Below, piece after piece: positions 35,179-44,589 of a stretch of DNA of 64,000 nt. The DNA comes from Lentisphaera araneosa HTCC2155 (GTDB taxonomy: Bacteria > Verrucomicrobiota > Lentisphaeria > Lentisphaerales > Lentisphaeraceae). A program made the translations under genes and the position numbers. Position 1 is the stretch's first letter; each line of letters opens with the position of its first letter. The notes under the pieces are model-generated. The model did not search any database, was not told where the DNA came from, and saw nothing but the letters and a program-made list of their open reading frames with translations. The stretch spans positions 124,001 to 188,000 of the forward strand of contig NZ_ABCK01000003.1 of the NCBI RefSeq assembly GCF_000170755.1. Direction: 5' to 3'.

Positions 35179-36660
35179 ATGAGTAATGAAGGAAACGAAA
35201 AGGGCTTTAACCCCTGGATTGTTTTTGTACTAACAGCGGTGCTCGTTGTTATTGCAGGTCTAATGCTCTCGAATATAAAGGAGCGTAAGGTTGAGGCGGT
35301 CCGTATGAATATGGTTGGTGCAGATGTACAACCGTATGAACCTCGTAGTGAAAAGTGGGCGAAAAATTACCCCAAACAATACGAAGGCTGGAAGGCGACA
35401 ATGAAAGGCGAATTCAAGTCTAAGCATAATGGTAGCACCATGGTGGATATGCTTGAAGAAAGTCCTGATTTTGTAGTTCTATGGGCGGGTTACGGTTTTT
35501 CAAAAGACTATAATGCACCTCGTGGTCATATGCATGCAGTCGAAGATATTCATAATACACTTCGTACAGGTGGCCCAACTAAAGAGGGTGACGGACCTAT
35601 GCCTGCGACTTGTTGGGCATGTAAAAGTCCTGATGTTCCTAGAGTAATGGAAGAGAAGGGTGTGAAAGAATTCTATAAAGGCAAGTGGTATGATAAAGGT
35701 CACGAAATTGCCAATCCAATTGGTTGCGCAGATTGTCACGATGAGGAGACAATGAAGTTGACGATTACTCGTCCAGCTTTAGTCGAAGCCTTTGAGCGTC
35801 AAGGTAGAGATATTGAAGATGCAACTCACCAAGAGATGCGTTCACTTGTCTGTGCTCAGTGTCACGTTGAATATTACTTTGCTAAAGAAGGCAATCATTT
35901 AACTTTCCCTTGGGATAATGGTTTCACTGTAGAGGATATGGAAAAGTACTATGATGACATCAATTTTAGCGACTGGATTCATCCGATCTCTAAGGCCCCA
36001 ATGCTCAAAGCTCAGCACCCAGGTTACGAAGTGCATATGATGGGGATTCACGGTCAGCGTGGTGTTTCTTGTGCAGATTGTCACATGCCGTATAAGACTG
36101 AGGGTGGCGTTAAGTTCTCAGATCACCAAATCATTAGTCCTTTGGCGAATATCCAAAATACTTGTCAGGTATGTCACCGTCAGAGTGAAGGTGAGTTCAT
36201 GAAAAATGTTTTTGAACGCCAAGACAAGATTCTAGAGAGTCGTCAACAATTAGAGAAACTTTTAGTTAAAGCTCATATTGAAGCCGGTTTTGCTTGGGAT
36301 AAAGGAGCAAAAGAAGAGGAAATGAAAGCGATTCTTCAAGATATTCGTCATGCACAATGGCGCTGGGATTTTGCCGCAGCAAGTCATGGCGGCAGCTTTC
36401 ACGCTCCGATTGAAATGGGTCGAGTTGTTGCTTCAGGAATCTTAAAAGTTGGTGAAGCACGTATGAAGCTCGTGAGACTTCTCAATAAACTTGGTCATAC
36501 TGGAGAAGTTCCTATGCCAGATATTTCTACGAAAGCGAAAGCACAGAAATATGTGGGTTGGAATATGGAGAAGTTGGAGAAAGAAAAAGAAGAATTCAAA
36601 GCAAAAGTTTTACCTGAATGGAAAAAGAAAACTGAAGAACGCGAAAGCAAGTATCAGTAA
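35179..36660 (+). CDS. nrfA: Cytochrome c nitrite reductase (ammonia-forming) NrfA
   Basis: A 493-residue pentaheme enzyme. The catalytic heme site is CWACK (145-149), the lysine-ligated variant diagnostic of NrfA, and the other hemes bind at CADCH 183-187, CAQCH 225-229, CADCH 298-302 and CQVCH 329-333. EYYF after the third heme supplies the active-site Tyr. An uncleaved N-terminal helix (about 12-30) anchors it or serves for export. It reduces nitrite to ammonium by six electrons in the periplasm, fed by NrfH. It fits with the nitrate reductase at 3.2-7.1 kb as a second step. The ribosome site is AGGAGAAATT. Confidence 0.98.
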   Translation: MSNEGNEKGFNPWIVFVLTAVLVVIAGLMLSNIKERKVEAVRMNMVGADVQPYEPRSEKWAKNYPKQYEGWKATMKGEFKSKHNGSTMVDMLEESPDFVVLWAGYGFSKDYNAPRGHMHAVEDIHNTLRTGGPTKEGDGPMPATCWACKSPDVPRVMEEKGVKEFYKGKWYDKGHEIANPIGCADCHDEETMKLTITRPALVEAFERQGRDIEDATHQEMRSLVCAQCHVEYYFAKEGNHLTFPWDNGFTVEDMEKYYDDINFSDWIHPISKAPMLKAQHPGYEVHMMGIHGQRGVSCADCHMPYKTEGGVKFSDHQIISPLANIQNTCQVCHRQSEGEFMKNVFERQDKILESRQQLEKLLVKAHIEAGFAWDKGAKEEEMKAILQDIRHAQWRWDFAAASHGGSFHAPIEMGRVVASGILKVGEARMKLVRLLNKLGHTGEVPMPDISTKAKAQKYVGWNMEKLEKEKEEFKAKVLPEWKKKTEERESKYQ

Positions 36661-36682
36661 AACTTTCCTCACTTAATAAAAA

Positions 36683-36712
36683 AGAGCTCTCATTAACGAG
36701 AGCTTTTTTTTT
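36683..36712 (+). terminator. Intrinsic terminator after nrfHA
   Basis: AGCTCTC (36685-36691) pairs with GAGAGCT (36698-36704) and is followed by a T8 run. Confidence 0.9.
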
Positions 36713-36835
36713 GTCTGAATCTTATCTATACGAGTTTCAATAAGGGTGCTTTATGTTTCTATTTTGTGTGACAAGAATAGATATTTTCTGTCATCATTGA
36801 TGAAGTTATTTGCATCTGCCAGGGAATAAAAAACT

Positions 36836-37327
36836 CTATTTCTTTAAAGCAGGGAGTTTAAAATCATCTTTGTATTCTAGGCCTTGAATAGTAATGCTTT
36901 TCATACCTTTAGGCATGTTAAGTGTGCCTTTGAAAAGGATGAGTTCAGAGCCATTGCTCAACTTGTAGTACATGAACCTATTGCCAGAACGATCTACTTT
37001 ACCTAAAAGTGCTAAAATATCTTCTTTCGGCATGCCATCTCGAAGCATGTAGGGGACAGCAATATCGAGATATTGATGTGGATACAAAATTTCGGTTCTA
37101 GATTTAGACCATTCAAGCTTGTTAGAGTTGAGTTTCTTTAAAGTACTTTGTGTTAGGATGAACTCGGTGGATCCCTTGGAATAAACATAATGACCAGCTT
37201 CATTTTTTTTACAGTCGGCTTGTTGGAAAAATTGAGGGCTAAGTGGGCTTTCATATTCTCTAATTAAAACTTGTTGGCAAGAGCTAGCTATAAAAGCGAG
37301 TAAAAGTGTGATGAGGGCTTTTTTCAT
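36836..37327 (-). CDS. Lipoprotein of unknown function
   Basis: 163 residues. A lipoprotein signal ends in a lipobox (about residue 14-17, ASSC), so it is probably lipid-anchored at Cys17. The middle has PYMLRDGMPKEDILALLGKVDRSGNRFMYYKL, which resembles the SmpA/OmlA-like (BamE-type) fold: a helix with a GxP-type turn followed by strands. That likeness is tentative. It is the third gene of a zinc-ribbon protein, truA, lipoprotein set, 3 bases after truA. Confidence 0.75.
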   Translation of the reverse strand: MKKALITLLLAFIASSCQQVLIREYESPLSPQFFQQADCKKNEAGHYVYSKGSTEFILTQSTLKKLNSNKLEWSKSRTEILYPHQYLDIAVPYMLRDGMPKEDILALLGKVDRSGNRFMYYKLSNGSELILFKGTLNMPKGMKSITIQGLEYKDDFKLPALKK

Positions 37328-37330
37328 AAT

Positions 37331-38161
37331 TTATACGGATTCGTTAAAGTTGAATAAGAGTTGAAGACAAAAGTCTTTAGAGTCTTTTTGGAGGTTTTCT
37401 GTCATTTCTTCTTTCGAATAATAACATTGACCCAAAAATAAGCCTTTCGCAGGGGCCGTGACACCTGCTTCAGAGCGTTGGTGGGATTCTAGGGCATCTA
37501 AAGTGTGTTGGGGGTTTTGAAATTCCATACCAACATTCACGACTTCACCAGCCATAGAGCGAACCATGCGATAGAGAAAACCGTCGCCAGTGAAAAGCAG
37601 GGCCACGATATGACCAATTTCGATGAGTTCTGCTTTGAAGACCGTGCGAATGGCATGGCCTTGGAGGTTTTTTCTGTCTACGGTGAAAGCTGAAAAATCG
37701 TGTTTACCTTCGAGGTGTTGAAGAGATTGACGCATTTTTTCACGATTAAGTTTTTTTCTCATATGCCATGAGTAGGGAGCCAATATGGGGCTGCTAGTCG
37801 TCGAGTTATCGATGAAGTAGACGTAGGTTTTACCAATACAGGAAAAGCGAGCATGAAAGTCTGTTTCGCATTGTAGAGCAGATCGAATTCTAATGCTTAC
37901 TGGGAGTAGAGCGTTGAGGCCTTTTCTTAGGGTGTCGCTGGTAAATTTTGAAATCTTTGGTTCAGTGAAAGTCGCACATAAGCCAAAGGCATGGACGCCA
38001 GCATCAGTTCGTCCACTTCCATCAATTTTGATTTCCGAGCAATTGTATAAAGTATTGAGGGCTTTTTCAATTTGCTCTTGTACAGCTTCAAAGTCGTTTT
38101 GGCTTTGCCAACCAAACCAAGTAGTGCCATCAAATTGAATAGAAAGTTTGTAGGAATTCAT
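37331..38161 (-). CDS. truA: tRNA pseudouridine synthase A
   Basis: 276 residues. TruA converts U38-40 of tRNA anticodon stems to pseudouridine. The catalytic Asp is in SGRTDAGVHAFG. Other family blocks are FDGTTWFGWQSQ, FHARFSCIGKTYVYFI, HDFSAF and FTGDGFLYRMVRSMAGEVVNVG. Length is normal. It is 8 bases downstream of the zinc-ribbon coiled-coil gene, in an operon of three. Confidence 0.97.
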   Translation of the reverse strand: MNSYKLSIQFDGTTWFGWQSQNDFEAVQEQIEKALNTLYNCSEIKIDGSGRTDAGVHAFGLCATFTEPKISKFTSDTLRKGLNALLPVSIRIRSALQCETDFHARFSCIGKTYVYFIDNSTTSSPILAPYSWHMRKKLNREKMRQSLQHLEGKHDFSAFTVDRKNLQGHAIRTVFKAELIEIGHIVALLFTGDGFLYRMVRSMAGEVVNVGMEFQNPQHTLDALESHQRSEAGVTAPAKGLFLGQCYYSKEEMTENLQKDSKDFCLQLLFNFNESV

Positions 38162-38169
38162 TACTAAAA

Positions 38170-38868
38170 TTATTTATGTAAAAAGGCTCCGCACTCGAGG
38201 CATTCGCCAAGTCCTTTGGCAGCTGAGGCAATATCTTTTGCAGAAAGTTTAAGGTGGCAAAAACCACAGCTATCGTCATGAGTGATGGGGACGATGACGG
38301 CGCGCAAGCCTCCTTTTGATTGGAAGACTTTATCATAGTGTATCAGAGTTTCTTCATCGACTAATTTAGCCAGTTCGTTTCTTTTCGCTTCTGTTTCGGG
38401 AAGGGTCGCAACTAAATTTTTGTGACGAAGGTCTAAGTCTTTTATGTCTTGCTCGATTTTGCTTATCATGGATTTTAGCTGACCAGCAATGTCTTTTTTC
38501 TGTTTTTTTATATCTTCGACTTTGTCGAGCTGTTCTAGGAATTGGCTTTCCATATCGTCGACACGTGCATCGTATGATTCGGCTTCTTTAATGAGCTTGG
38601 TGTAAGTTGAGTTATCTTTGGTTTCACCCGACTGAATCATGATTTTGGCTTTTTGCTGTCGAAGCTTATCGGTATCATGCGTTAAGTCTTTGCAGAGTTT
38701 TTCAGCTTCTTTTTGCTGGGTGTTTAAAGCTTCATAAGCAAGCTTATCTTTCTTTAATGTGGCAACGATTGCTTTTTTCTGTTCAGGGATGGATGCGGAT
38801 TGTTTTTCGATTTCAGATTTTCTTAAATCGAGATCTTGGATTTCCAAGAGAGTATTTAGCAAGTCCAT
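38170..38868 (-). CDS. Coiled-coil protein with C4 zinc ribbon (COG1579/DUF164)
   Basis: 232 residues. A long charged coiled coil (about 10-175) is followed by a C4-type zinc ribbon with CGFC and CLEC pairs near the C-terminus. This is the DUF164/zf-RING_7 layout, found across bacteria and suspected of nucleic acid binding. Here it precedes truA; the link to RNA modification is only contextual. The ATG at 38868 is preceded by AGGAATACC. Confidence 0.9.
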   Translation of the reverse strand: MDLLNTLLEIQDLDLRKSEIEKQSASIPEQKKAIVATLKKDKLAYEALNTQQKEAEKLCKDLTHDTDKLRQQKAKIMIQSGETKDNSTYTKLIKEAESYDARVDDMESQFLEQLDKVEDIKKQKKDIAGQLKSMISKIEQDIKDLDLRHKNLVATLPETEAKRNELAKLVDEETLIHYDKVFQSKGGLRAVIVPITHDDSCGFCHLKLSAKDIASAAKGLGECLECGAFLHK

Positions 38869-39077
38869 TGTCGGTATTCCTTCATATAATTAGGCTCAAG
38901 TAAAATTATCGTTTAATGGAGGCTTTACAAAAAGCTTTTGTACTAAAACACACTTTTGTAACAGGCATATCAAATTTTTGTTAAGAAATCATCTTTAGTG
39001 ATGAGATGAGACATTTGCAAGTCACAGGTGCACGGCATAGATTTGAGTATAAATTATAAAAATCAGGGAAGTGTTTG

Positions 39078-40019
39078 ATGGATCAAAATGATTTAGTCAG
39101 CAAAATTAGTGATGTTAAGGAAGTTTTAAATAAAGTTATTAGGGGTAAGGCGGAGGCGGTTGACCTATTATTAACAGGCTTGTTTTCTGGAGGTCATTGC
39201 TTAATTGAAGACGTACCAGGAGTAGGTAAGACCTCTTTAGCGAAAGCTTTGTCAAAATCAGTTGGCTGTGATTTTCAGCGAGTTCAATTTACTCCAGACT
39301 TATTGCCAGCTGATATTACGGGTGGACCCATCTATAGTCAAAAACAAGAGGAATTCTTTTTTCGCAAAGGGCCCGTGTTTTGTAATATCCTTTTAGCAGA
39401 TGAAATCAATCGGGCATCGCCACGTACTCAGTCAGCTTTACTGGAGGCTATGGGAGAAAATCAAGTAACAATTGGTGGTGAGCGTTATGATTTAAAACCG
39501 CCTTTTATTGTTATTGCCACTCAAAATAGCATCGAAAACCACGGAACCTTTCCACTTCCTGAAGCACAGTTAGATCGATTTGCCCTGTCGTTTTCAATGA
39601 ATTATCCAGATGCTGAGTCTGAGGTGGCAATCCTCTTAGATAGGCATAGTGGGGATCCTTCTTTGAGTATTCAGCCACAGTTAACAGAAAGTGAAGTTTT
39701 GGAAGTACAGAAAAAAGTACGTGATGTCAAGGTGGATGAAAGTATCGCAACTTACATAGTAGAAATCCTTAATAGTAGTCGTCAGCAAGATCAATTGAGA
39801 ACAGGATGTAGTCCTCGAACAGGCTTAGTGATGTATCGCACGGCGCAGGCACATGCATTTTTAAATGGAAGAGACTATGTGAACCCAGATGATATTAAGC
39901 ATCTTTGTGTGCCAGTTTTATCGCATAGGCTTCATGTGAAAAAACAAGTGAAGAATAGTGGTGTGAGCAATGAAGAAATTGTGAGAGAGTTTTTTGATCG
40001 TGTAAAACCACCGCATTAG
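39078..40019 (+). CDS. MoxR family AAA+ ATPase
   Basis: 313 residues. Walker A is GVPGVGKTSL, Walker B LLADEINRASPRTQSALLEAMGE, and sensor 1 IATQNSIENHGTFPLPEAQLDRF is typical of MoxR. These ATPases act as chaperones that mature or assemble partner proteins, often with DUF58 proteins like the one encoded 9 bases downstream. I chose ATG 39078 over the TTG one codon earlier; AGGGAA lies 8 bases upstream. It is the first gene of a three-gene operon (MoxR, DUF58, TgpA-like). Confidence 0.96.
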   Translation: MDQNDLVSKISDVKEVLNKVIRGKAEAVDLLLTGLFSGGHCLIEDVPGVGKTSLAKALSKSVGCDFQRVQFTPDLLPADITGGPIYSQKQEEFFFRKGPVFCNILLADEINRASPRTQSALLEAMGENQVTIGGERYDLKPPFIVIATQNSIENHGTFPLPEAQLDRFALSFSMNYPDAESEVAILLDRHSGDPSLSIQPQLTESEVLEVQKKVRDVKVDESIATYIVEILNSSRQQDQLRTGCSPRTGLVMYRTAQAHAFLNGRDYVNPDDIKHLCVPVLSHRLHVKKQVKNSGVSNEEIVREFFDRVKPPH

Positions 40020-40028
40020 GAAACGAAT

Positions 40029-41348
40029 GTGAGAATTAAGGAGCACATAAGTAAATTTCAAAAATATATTCTGTATGGCAATGAGACCACGGGAGATATC
40101 CCTTTTCCTTTGTACATGAAGAATAGGCAATTTGTCTATTCATTTTTTTATATTTTAAATTTCTATACGCAGCGCTATTTACCTTTAAATGTTAGGTTGC
40201 TTTTGTGTTTCTGTTTTTTCTTTTTGGTCTATTCAATACAGGACCCTGAGAATATTTTAATGGTTCAGGGGATTTATTTTTTTGTTACCGCTTTTTTAGT
40301 GAGTGCAGTAGTGGGCTTTGTTTTTCGGCCACGTATTAACTTCACGCGACGTTTACCTGCAAAATGCATGGCTAATACAGCAATCCAAGTCGATTATAAA
40401 GTTAAAAATGACTCCTCGAGAGGTGTGTGGGATTTACGTTTAGATAGCTTCCCTTTTCTTAATGCAGAATTTGTGAAAGGTTATGCAGGGAGTGAATATC
40501 TTTCCGTGAACGAACGCCAAATTTTACATACAGTTGTTGTGTTTCCTTTTCGAGGTTTAGTGAGGCTCCCAAGGACTTATGCGTGTAGTTCATTCCCCTT
40601 TGGAATGTTTGCCTGGGGGCGTTTAGGGGGAGGAGATAATACAGTTTTAGTTTTACCACAAATCAGTGATTTAGATGAAGTCGATTTGAGTTTCGGTGGA
40701 TTTGAAGGTGAAGGTGAAGAAGATCGTCACTCTAATTCTAATGATACGGGTGATCAAGAGTTTATGAAAATAAGGGAATATCGTGAAGGTGATCCCGTAC
40801 GCTTAATTCATTGGGCGGCCACCGCAAGGATAGGGCGGCCTGTTGTTAAAGATTTTAATGAAAGCAACCATCGTAAAATTTCGATTTATTTAGATGAAGT
40901 TTACAATCCTTCAATTCTAAAAGAAAGACATATGAAGACATACCCCATTTTTGAATCATCCATTAGTTTAGCGGCTTCATTAGTGGACTGGGCACGTAGA
41001 AACAAAGTTGGCATTTCGTATTTATTCATTAACAACGTCACTTACCAACTTGATGGAATGACAATTGAAGAAGAGGCCGAGTATGCGACGGAGCTTTTGG
41101 CTAAAGTTCGTAATAATGTAGATAAGTCCACTAAAGCTTTTCCTGAGATGGAAAATTTTTGTACGGCAGAAGATGAATCGGCATGTTTTGCGATTTTTAA
41201 TTATATGGATGACGAACGTAAAGAGTTTGTGAAAAAACATCATTTATCCACAAAAATCATGACGGTAAATCCGCGTTTACCTCAACTCGAAGGGATGACT
41301 TATTTCGACCACAAAGAAGTCCTTGAGAATAAATTGAGGACGATTTAA
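40029..41348 (+). CDS. DUF58 domain membrane protein
   Basis: 439 residues with two close membrane helices (about 55-100) followed by the DUF58 region: DTGDQEFMKIREYREGDPVRLIHWAATARIGRPVVKDF is the family hallmark. Cytosolic vWA-like tails usually follow and one is likely here. DUF58 proteins work with MoxR ATPases and transglutaminase-like membrane proteins in cell-envelope functions that remain poorly defined. GTG start at 40029 with AGGAAACG upstream. It lies 2 bases from the next gene. Confidence 0.93.
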   Translation: MRIKEHISKFQKYILYGNETTGDIPFPLYMKNRQFVYSFFYILNFYTQRYLPLNVRLLLCFCFFFLVYSIQDPENILMVQGIYFFVTAFLVSAVVGFVFRPRINFTRRLPAKCMANTAIQVDYKVKNDSSRGVWDLRLDSFPFLNAEFVKGYAGSEYLSVNERQILHTVVVFPFRGLVRLPRTYACSSFPFGMFAWGRLGGGDNTVLVLPQISDLDEVDLSFGGFEGEGEEDRHSNSNDTGDQEFMKIREYREGDPVRLIHWAATARIGRPVVKDFNESNHRKISIYLDEVYNPSILKERHMKTYPIFESSISLAASLVDWARRNKVGISYLFINNVTYQLDGMTIEEEAEYATELLAKVRNNVDKSTKAFPEMENFCTAEDESACFAIFNYMDDERKEFVKKHHLSTKIMTVNPRLPQLEGMTYFDHKEVLENKLRTI

Positions 41349-41350
41349 GT

Positions 41351-43546
41351 ATGGATTATGTAGAAAAAGCGGAGCTTCAAAAATATCGAAGAATTAAGTC
41401 CCTACAGATTTTTTGCATTTTGATTTCCTGTTTTCATTACTGGAGTGTAACGCAGTCAGTCTTGCCCTTGTTTACGAGTATAGCCGTACTTTTTCCAGTA
41501 TTATTTAGAGGGGTTAGCTTAAAGCTGGGGACACGTACAATTGTTTATACTTTGGTTTCGGCAATGATTTTATCGGTGTTACCTTATCAGTTTATTAAAC
41601 AAACCAATGTATATTTTATGCTTCCAGGGACTTTTTTGGTCCCATTTTGTATTGTAGGTGCTGCGCATATGTGTTTGTTGGAGCATAAAAGAATAATTCT
41701 ATCAGGTTTTTCAACCTTCATTTTTTTATGCTATCTAATTGGTGGGGACCTCAATGTAGGTAAGCCAACATGGAAATCTAATGAAGTTTTATTTCTTGAT
41801 TTACGTTGGAATTACTTGATTTCATTTGCCTTATGTTTACTTGCGACCTTTATGATGTTTCGAGTCCACGGCCTTTCTCGATTTGTTATTCGACATAAGA
41901 AGACAAGTAAAAAATGGCAAGCTAAAATTATTTGTGTGGTTTCTTTTTTATTGATCTTTTTTCTCTCACCTCAGTTACAAAAATCTTCTGTGCCCGCTTT
42001 AAGGCATGTCGAAAATTATTTGTTAGCACAATTGACCACAATGGGACGTCAATATCAGAGAGGCGCAAAGCGTTATGAGGATGAAAATAATATTAATCGT
42101 CCTGTGCATAACAAATTTGGTAGAGATCTTGGTGCGATAGTGATGCGGGTTGCAGGAGAGTTCCCTCCTCAGCTCTTGAGATTCTACGCCTATGATACCT
42201 ATGAAAATGGTATTTGGATGAGGGAGCTGGAAAGTAAATCTTCGGTTAGAGAGGAAGAAGATGAAGAAGAAGAAAATGTCGAATTACTTGTGGTTGAAAA
42301 TTATGTCTTGAATCAGGGGAAGTATAGTCAACAAACACGTGAAACAACAGTTTACCCTACGAGTTTTTTAAGTGAAAAAATAGTTCCTTTATCCTATGAT
42401 TCTGTAGGTATTTCTCTGTCTTTGGATACTCTAGATTCATATGTTGATAAAAGTTTAGAGGCAAAGGGGCTCTCTCAGGCAACAGGTATAAAGCTCTTGC
42501 GAAGTGGTGTTGGGGTAGATCAGTCAATTTCAAGTCCGGAAGTGATGGTGGGAGAATATAAAAAAGCCTATTCGCAAGTTCCAGAAAATTTAGAGGAATT
42601 CCTGAATCTTCGCTGGCAGGATATTAGTCCGGTGACACACGATGCGAATGTTGCAGCTCAAAATATCCAAAATTACTTTCATGAAAATTATAAATATGAC
42701 TTGGACTTTGTGAATATGTATTATGAAGAGAGTTATACCTACGATGAAGAATTTGAGGCTAAGGATATCATCGAATTCTTTTTGACTAGTGACTATAAAG
42801 CAGGGCATTGTGAGTTATTTGCAACCTCAACAGTATTGCTCTTACGAAGTGCAGGCTTTCAGGCTCGTTATGTGAGTGGTAGTACGGTAACGGAGGTGTC
42901 ATCTGATGGGGACTACATGATTACTCGAGCCAAAGATTTACATGCATGGGTTGAGGTATGGGATGCTAAAAAGAAAGAATGGTTTGTTGTGGATCCGACA
43001 CCTTCGAGAGGTGCATTTTTTAAAGATTATAAACCTCAGGGGCTCAATGCGTTTATTGAAAGTATGAATTTTAAATTAAAGAAAATTTTTAGTTATGTTC
43101 TCCAAGGCGAAATTACTGTTGCGATAGCGGCGGCATTTTTTGCTGTTTATAACCCGTTGGCCGATTTTTTACAGGTTCCTTTAAATTCAATAGTAACGAC
43201 TATTTTTATCTTTTTATTGATCTTTTGGCGAGTGTCATATTTACGAAAAAAAGGGCAAGTAGACGCAGGACGAATGAGTAAGGAATTACTCAAAGCACAG
43301 AAAATAATCTTGACCATGGCACGGAAATATGTGCCTGCACCTGAACAGGGATCTCATGAATACATGAGCATCGGGGAGATATCTCTTGGTTTAGAAAAAC
43401 GAGGTGTAGGAGAAGAGGTGCTCGAAGAAATTAGTTTATATGAACAATGCAGATTTGGGTCTAAAACCTACGATAAGACGATGTTAAAGCAATTAAAAAA
43501 TTCCTTTAAACTTATCCCAGCGTTAATTAAGAAATCAAAGCGATAA
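41351..43546 (+). CDS. TgpA-like membrane protein with transglutaminase domain
   Basis: 731 residues. About six membrane helices fill residues 15-215, then an extracytoplasmic transglutaminase domain with the Cys-His-Asp triad Cys487 (GHCELFA), His531 (LHAWVEV) and Asp548 (VVDPTPS). Another hydrophobic stretch (about 595-635) and a cytosolic C-terminal domain follow. This matches the TgpA/DUF3488-transglutaminase-DUF4129 family. The triad is complete, so protein or peptide bond chemistry at the envelope is possible; the substrate is unknown. It ends the MoxR operon and overlaps a convergent gene by 12 bases. Confidence 0.93.
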   Translation: MDYVEKAELQKYRRIKSLQIFCILISCFHYWSVTQSVLPLFTSIAVLFPVLFRGVSLKLGTRTIVYTLVSAMILSVLPYQFIKQTNVYFMLPGTFLVPFCIVGAAHMCLLEHKRIILSGFSTFIFLCYLIGGDLNVGKPTWKSNEVLFLDLRWNYLISFALCLLATFMMFRVHGLSRFVIRHKKTSKKWQAKIICVVSFLLIFFLSPQLQKSSVPALRHVENYLLAQLTTMGRQYQRGAKRYEDENNINRPVHNKFGRDLGAIVMRVAGEFPPQLLRFYAYDTYENGIWMRELESKSSVREEEDEEEENVELLVVENYVLNQGKYSQQTRETTVYPTSFLSEKIVPLSYDSVGISLSLDTLDSYVDKSLEAKGLSQATGIKLLRSGVGVDQSISSPEVMVGEYKKAYSQVPENLEEFLNLRWQDISPVTHDANVAAQNIQNYFHENYKYDLDFVNMYYEESYTYDEEFEAKDIIEFFLTSDYKAGHCELFATSTVLLLRSAGFQARYVSGSTVTEVSSDGDYMITRAKDLHAWVEVWDAKKKEWFVVDPTPSRGAFFKDYKPQGLNAFIESMNFKLKKIFSYVLQGEITVAIAAAFFAVYNPLADFLQVPLNSIVTTIFIFLLIFWRVSYLRKKGQVDAGRMSKELLKAQKIILTMARKYVPAPEQGSHEYMSIGEISLGLEKRGVGEEVLEEISLYEQCRFGSKTYDKTMLKQLKNSFKLIPALIKKSKR

Positions 43547-44455
43547 ATAATCGTCTATTAGCCCTAGAGTCATGAGGCCATAATAAGTCGAAATTGGATC
43601 GGCTTGGAGTTCACGGCAATGAGCCGTGAATCCACCTCTGTCGTGGTAGTGATCGCAAATAAAGGCAAGGCTTGTCTGTTTTATTGAGCTTAAGTCGTGT
43701 CCTAAAATTGAGAGCGAATGCAAGGCTTGTGCCGTGCTGTGGATATCGCCAAAAGGCATAATACTCGTTGCTAAGAAGCCTCCATCATCAGCTTGTTGTT
43801 CACTAAGCCAATGGCTTAATTGATGTGAGGGCTCCTCTTCAATTGATTTTAGTAAGCAAATGGCAAAGTAAGTTGAGGCGATAGAGCCGTGCTCAGCTTC
43901 TTTTTGGTGACCATAAGCTTCGTCTTTAGCCTTCATTGCTTTTAATAATTCGAGGACCTTTAATTCTTCAGGAATAGGTTTTTCGATATTTTGGTAGCTT
44001 GAGAAAGCTAGCCATGATCCGTATATGCTTGAATAGGGAGATCTTTTAATGTGACTCCAGCTTAGATCAGGACAACGGATTTGGATGAGGTGCTCAGATA
44101 TATCTGTAGCGAGAAACTTATCAGGAGAGTAATTTTTTAAAAGTGACCAGCACGCAGTAAAGGCTTCTAAGCCTTGAAGGTCCATGTGTTGAATGTTTGG
44201 TGCTTGGTTGAGAGTGTTAAATAGTGATTCTTCGTATTTCGAGAGGCCGTCTAGCGATTTGAGGCAGGCAAAGCAGTGCCAAGCGAGGTTTAATAGCTCT
44301 TCAGGTTTATCACAGGTAAATACTTTATTGGATATATATGATTGTAAGTATTGGATCGTGTTTTCTCTTTGCTCATTACTGAGGAGAGAGGCTCCATTCG
44401 CTAATGCATTGAGTTCTGATTGACGAAAGTAAAATGCGCTAGTTTCATTTCTCAT
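43535..44455 (-). CDS. Prenyltransferase/squalene-oxidase-repeat-like protein
   Basis: 306 residues without signal peptide or membrane helix. Repeats such as SEQQADDGGFLATS ... DIHSTAQALHSLSILG and HYHDRGGFTAHCRELQADPISTYYGLMTLGLI follow the GGF...T-x-x-A-L-x-L pattern of prenyltransferase beta subunits and alpha/alpha-toroid proteins. Catalytic zinc ligands of farnesyl- or geranylgeranyltransferases cannot be assigned with confidence. It is convergent to the TgpA-like gene, so shared function is uncertain. Confidence 0.75.
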   Translation of the reverse strand: MRNETSAFYFRQSELNALANGASLLSNEQRENTIQYLQSYISNKVFTCDKPEELLNLAWHCFACLKSLDGLSKYEESLFNTLNQAPNIQHMDLQGLEAFTACWSLLKNYSPDKFLATDISEHLIQIRCPDLSWSHIKRSPYSSIYGSWLAFSSYQNIEKPIPEELKVLELLKAMKAKDEAYGHQKEAEHGSIASTYFAICLLKSIEEEPSHQLSHWLSEQQADDGGFLATSIMPFGDIHSTAQALHSLSILGHDLSSIKQTSLAFICDHYHDRGGFTAHCRELQADPISTYYGLMTLGLIDDYLSL

Positions 44456-44544
44456 ATTTAATTATCCTAATTTTAATTGATCGGAACTTAGCATGGAATT
44501 GTCGGAACAAAATCACTCTACATAAAAAATTTAGGCAATAAAAA

Positions 44545-44566
44545 AAGCCACTCGATTGAGTGGCTT
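44545..44566 (-). terminator. Intrinsic terminator of the small basic-protein gene
   Basis: AAGCCACTC (44545-44553) pairs with GAGTGGCTT (44558-44566) over a 4-base loop. On the minus strand it is followed by a T run, 24 bases past the stop at 44590. Confidence 0.88.
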
Positions 44567-44589
44567 ACGAAAATCTTTTGTAGCTGAAA

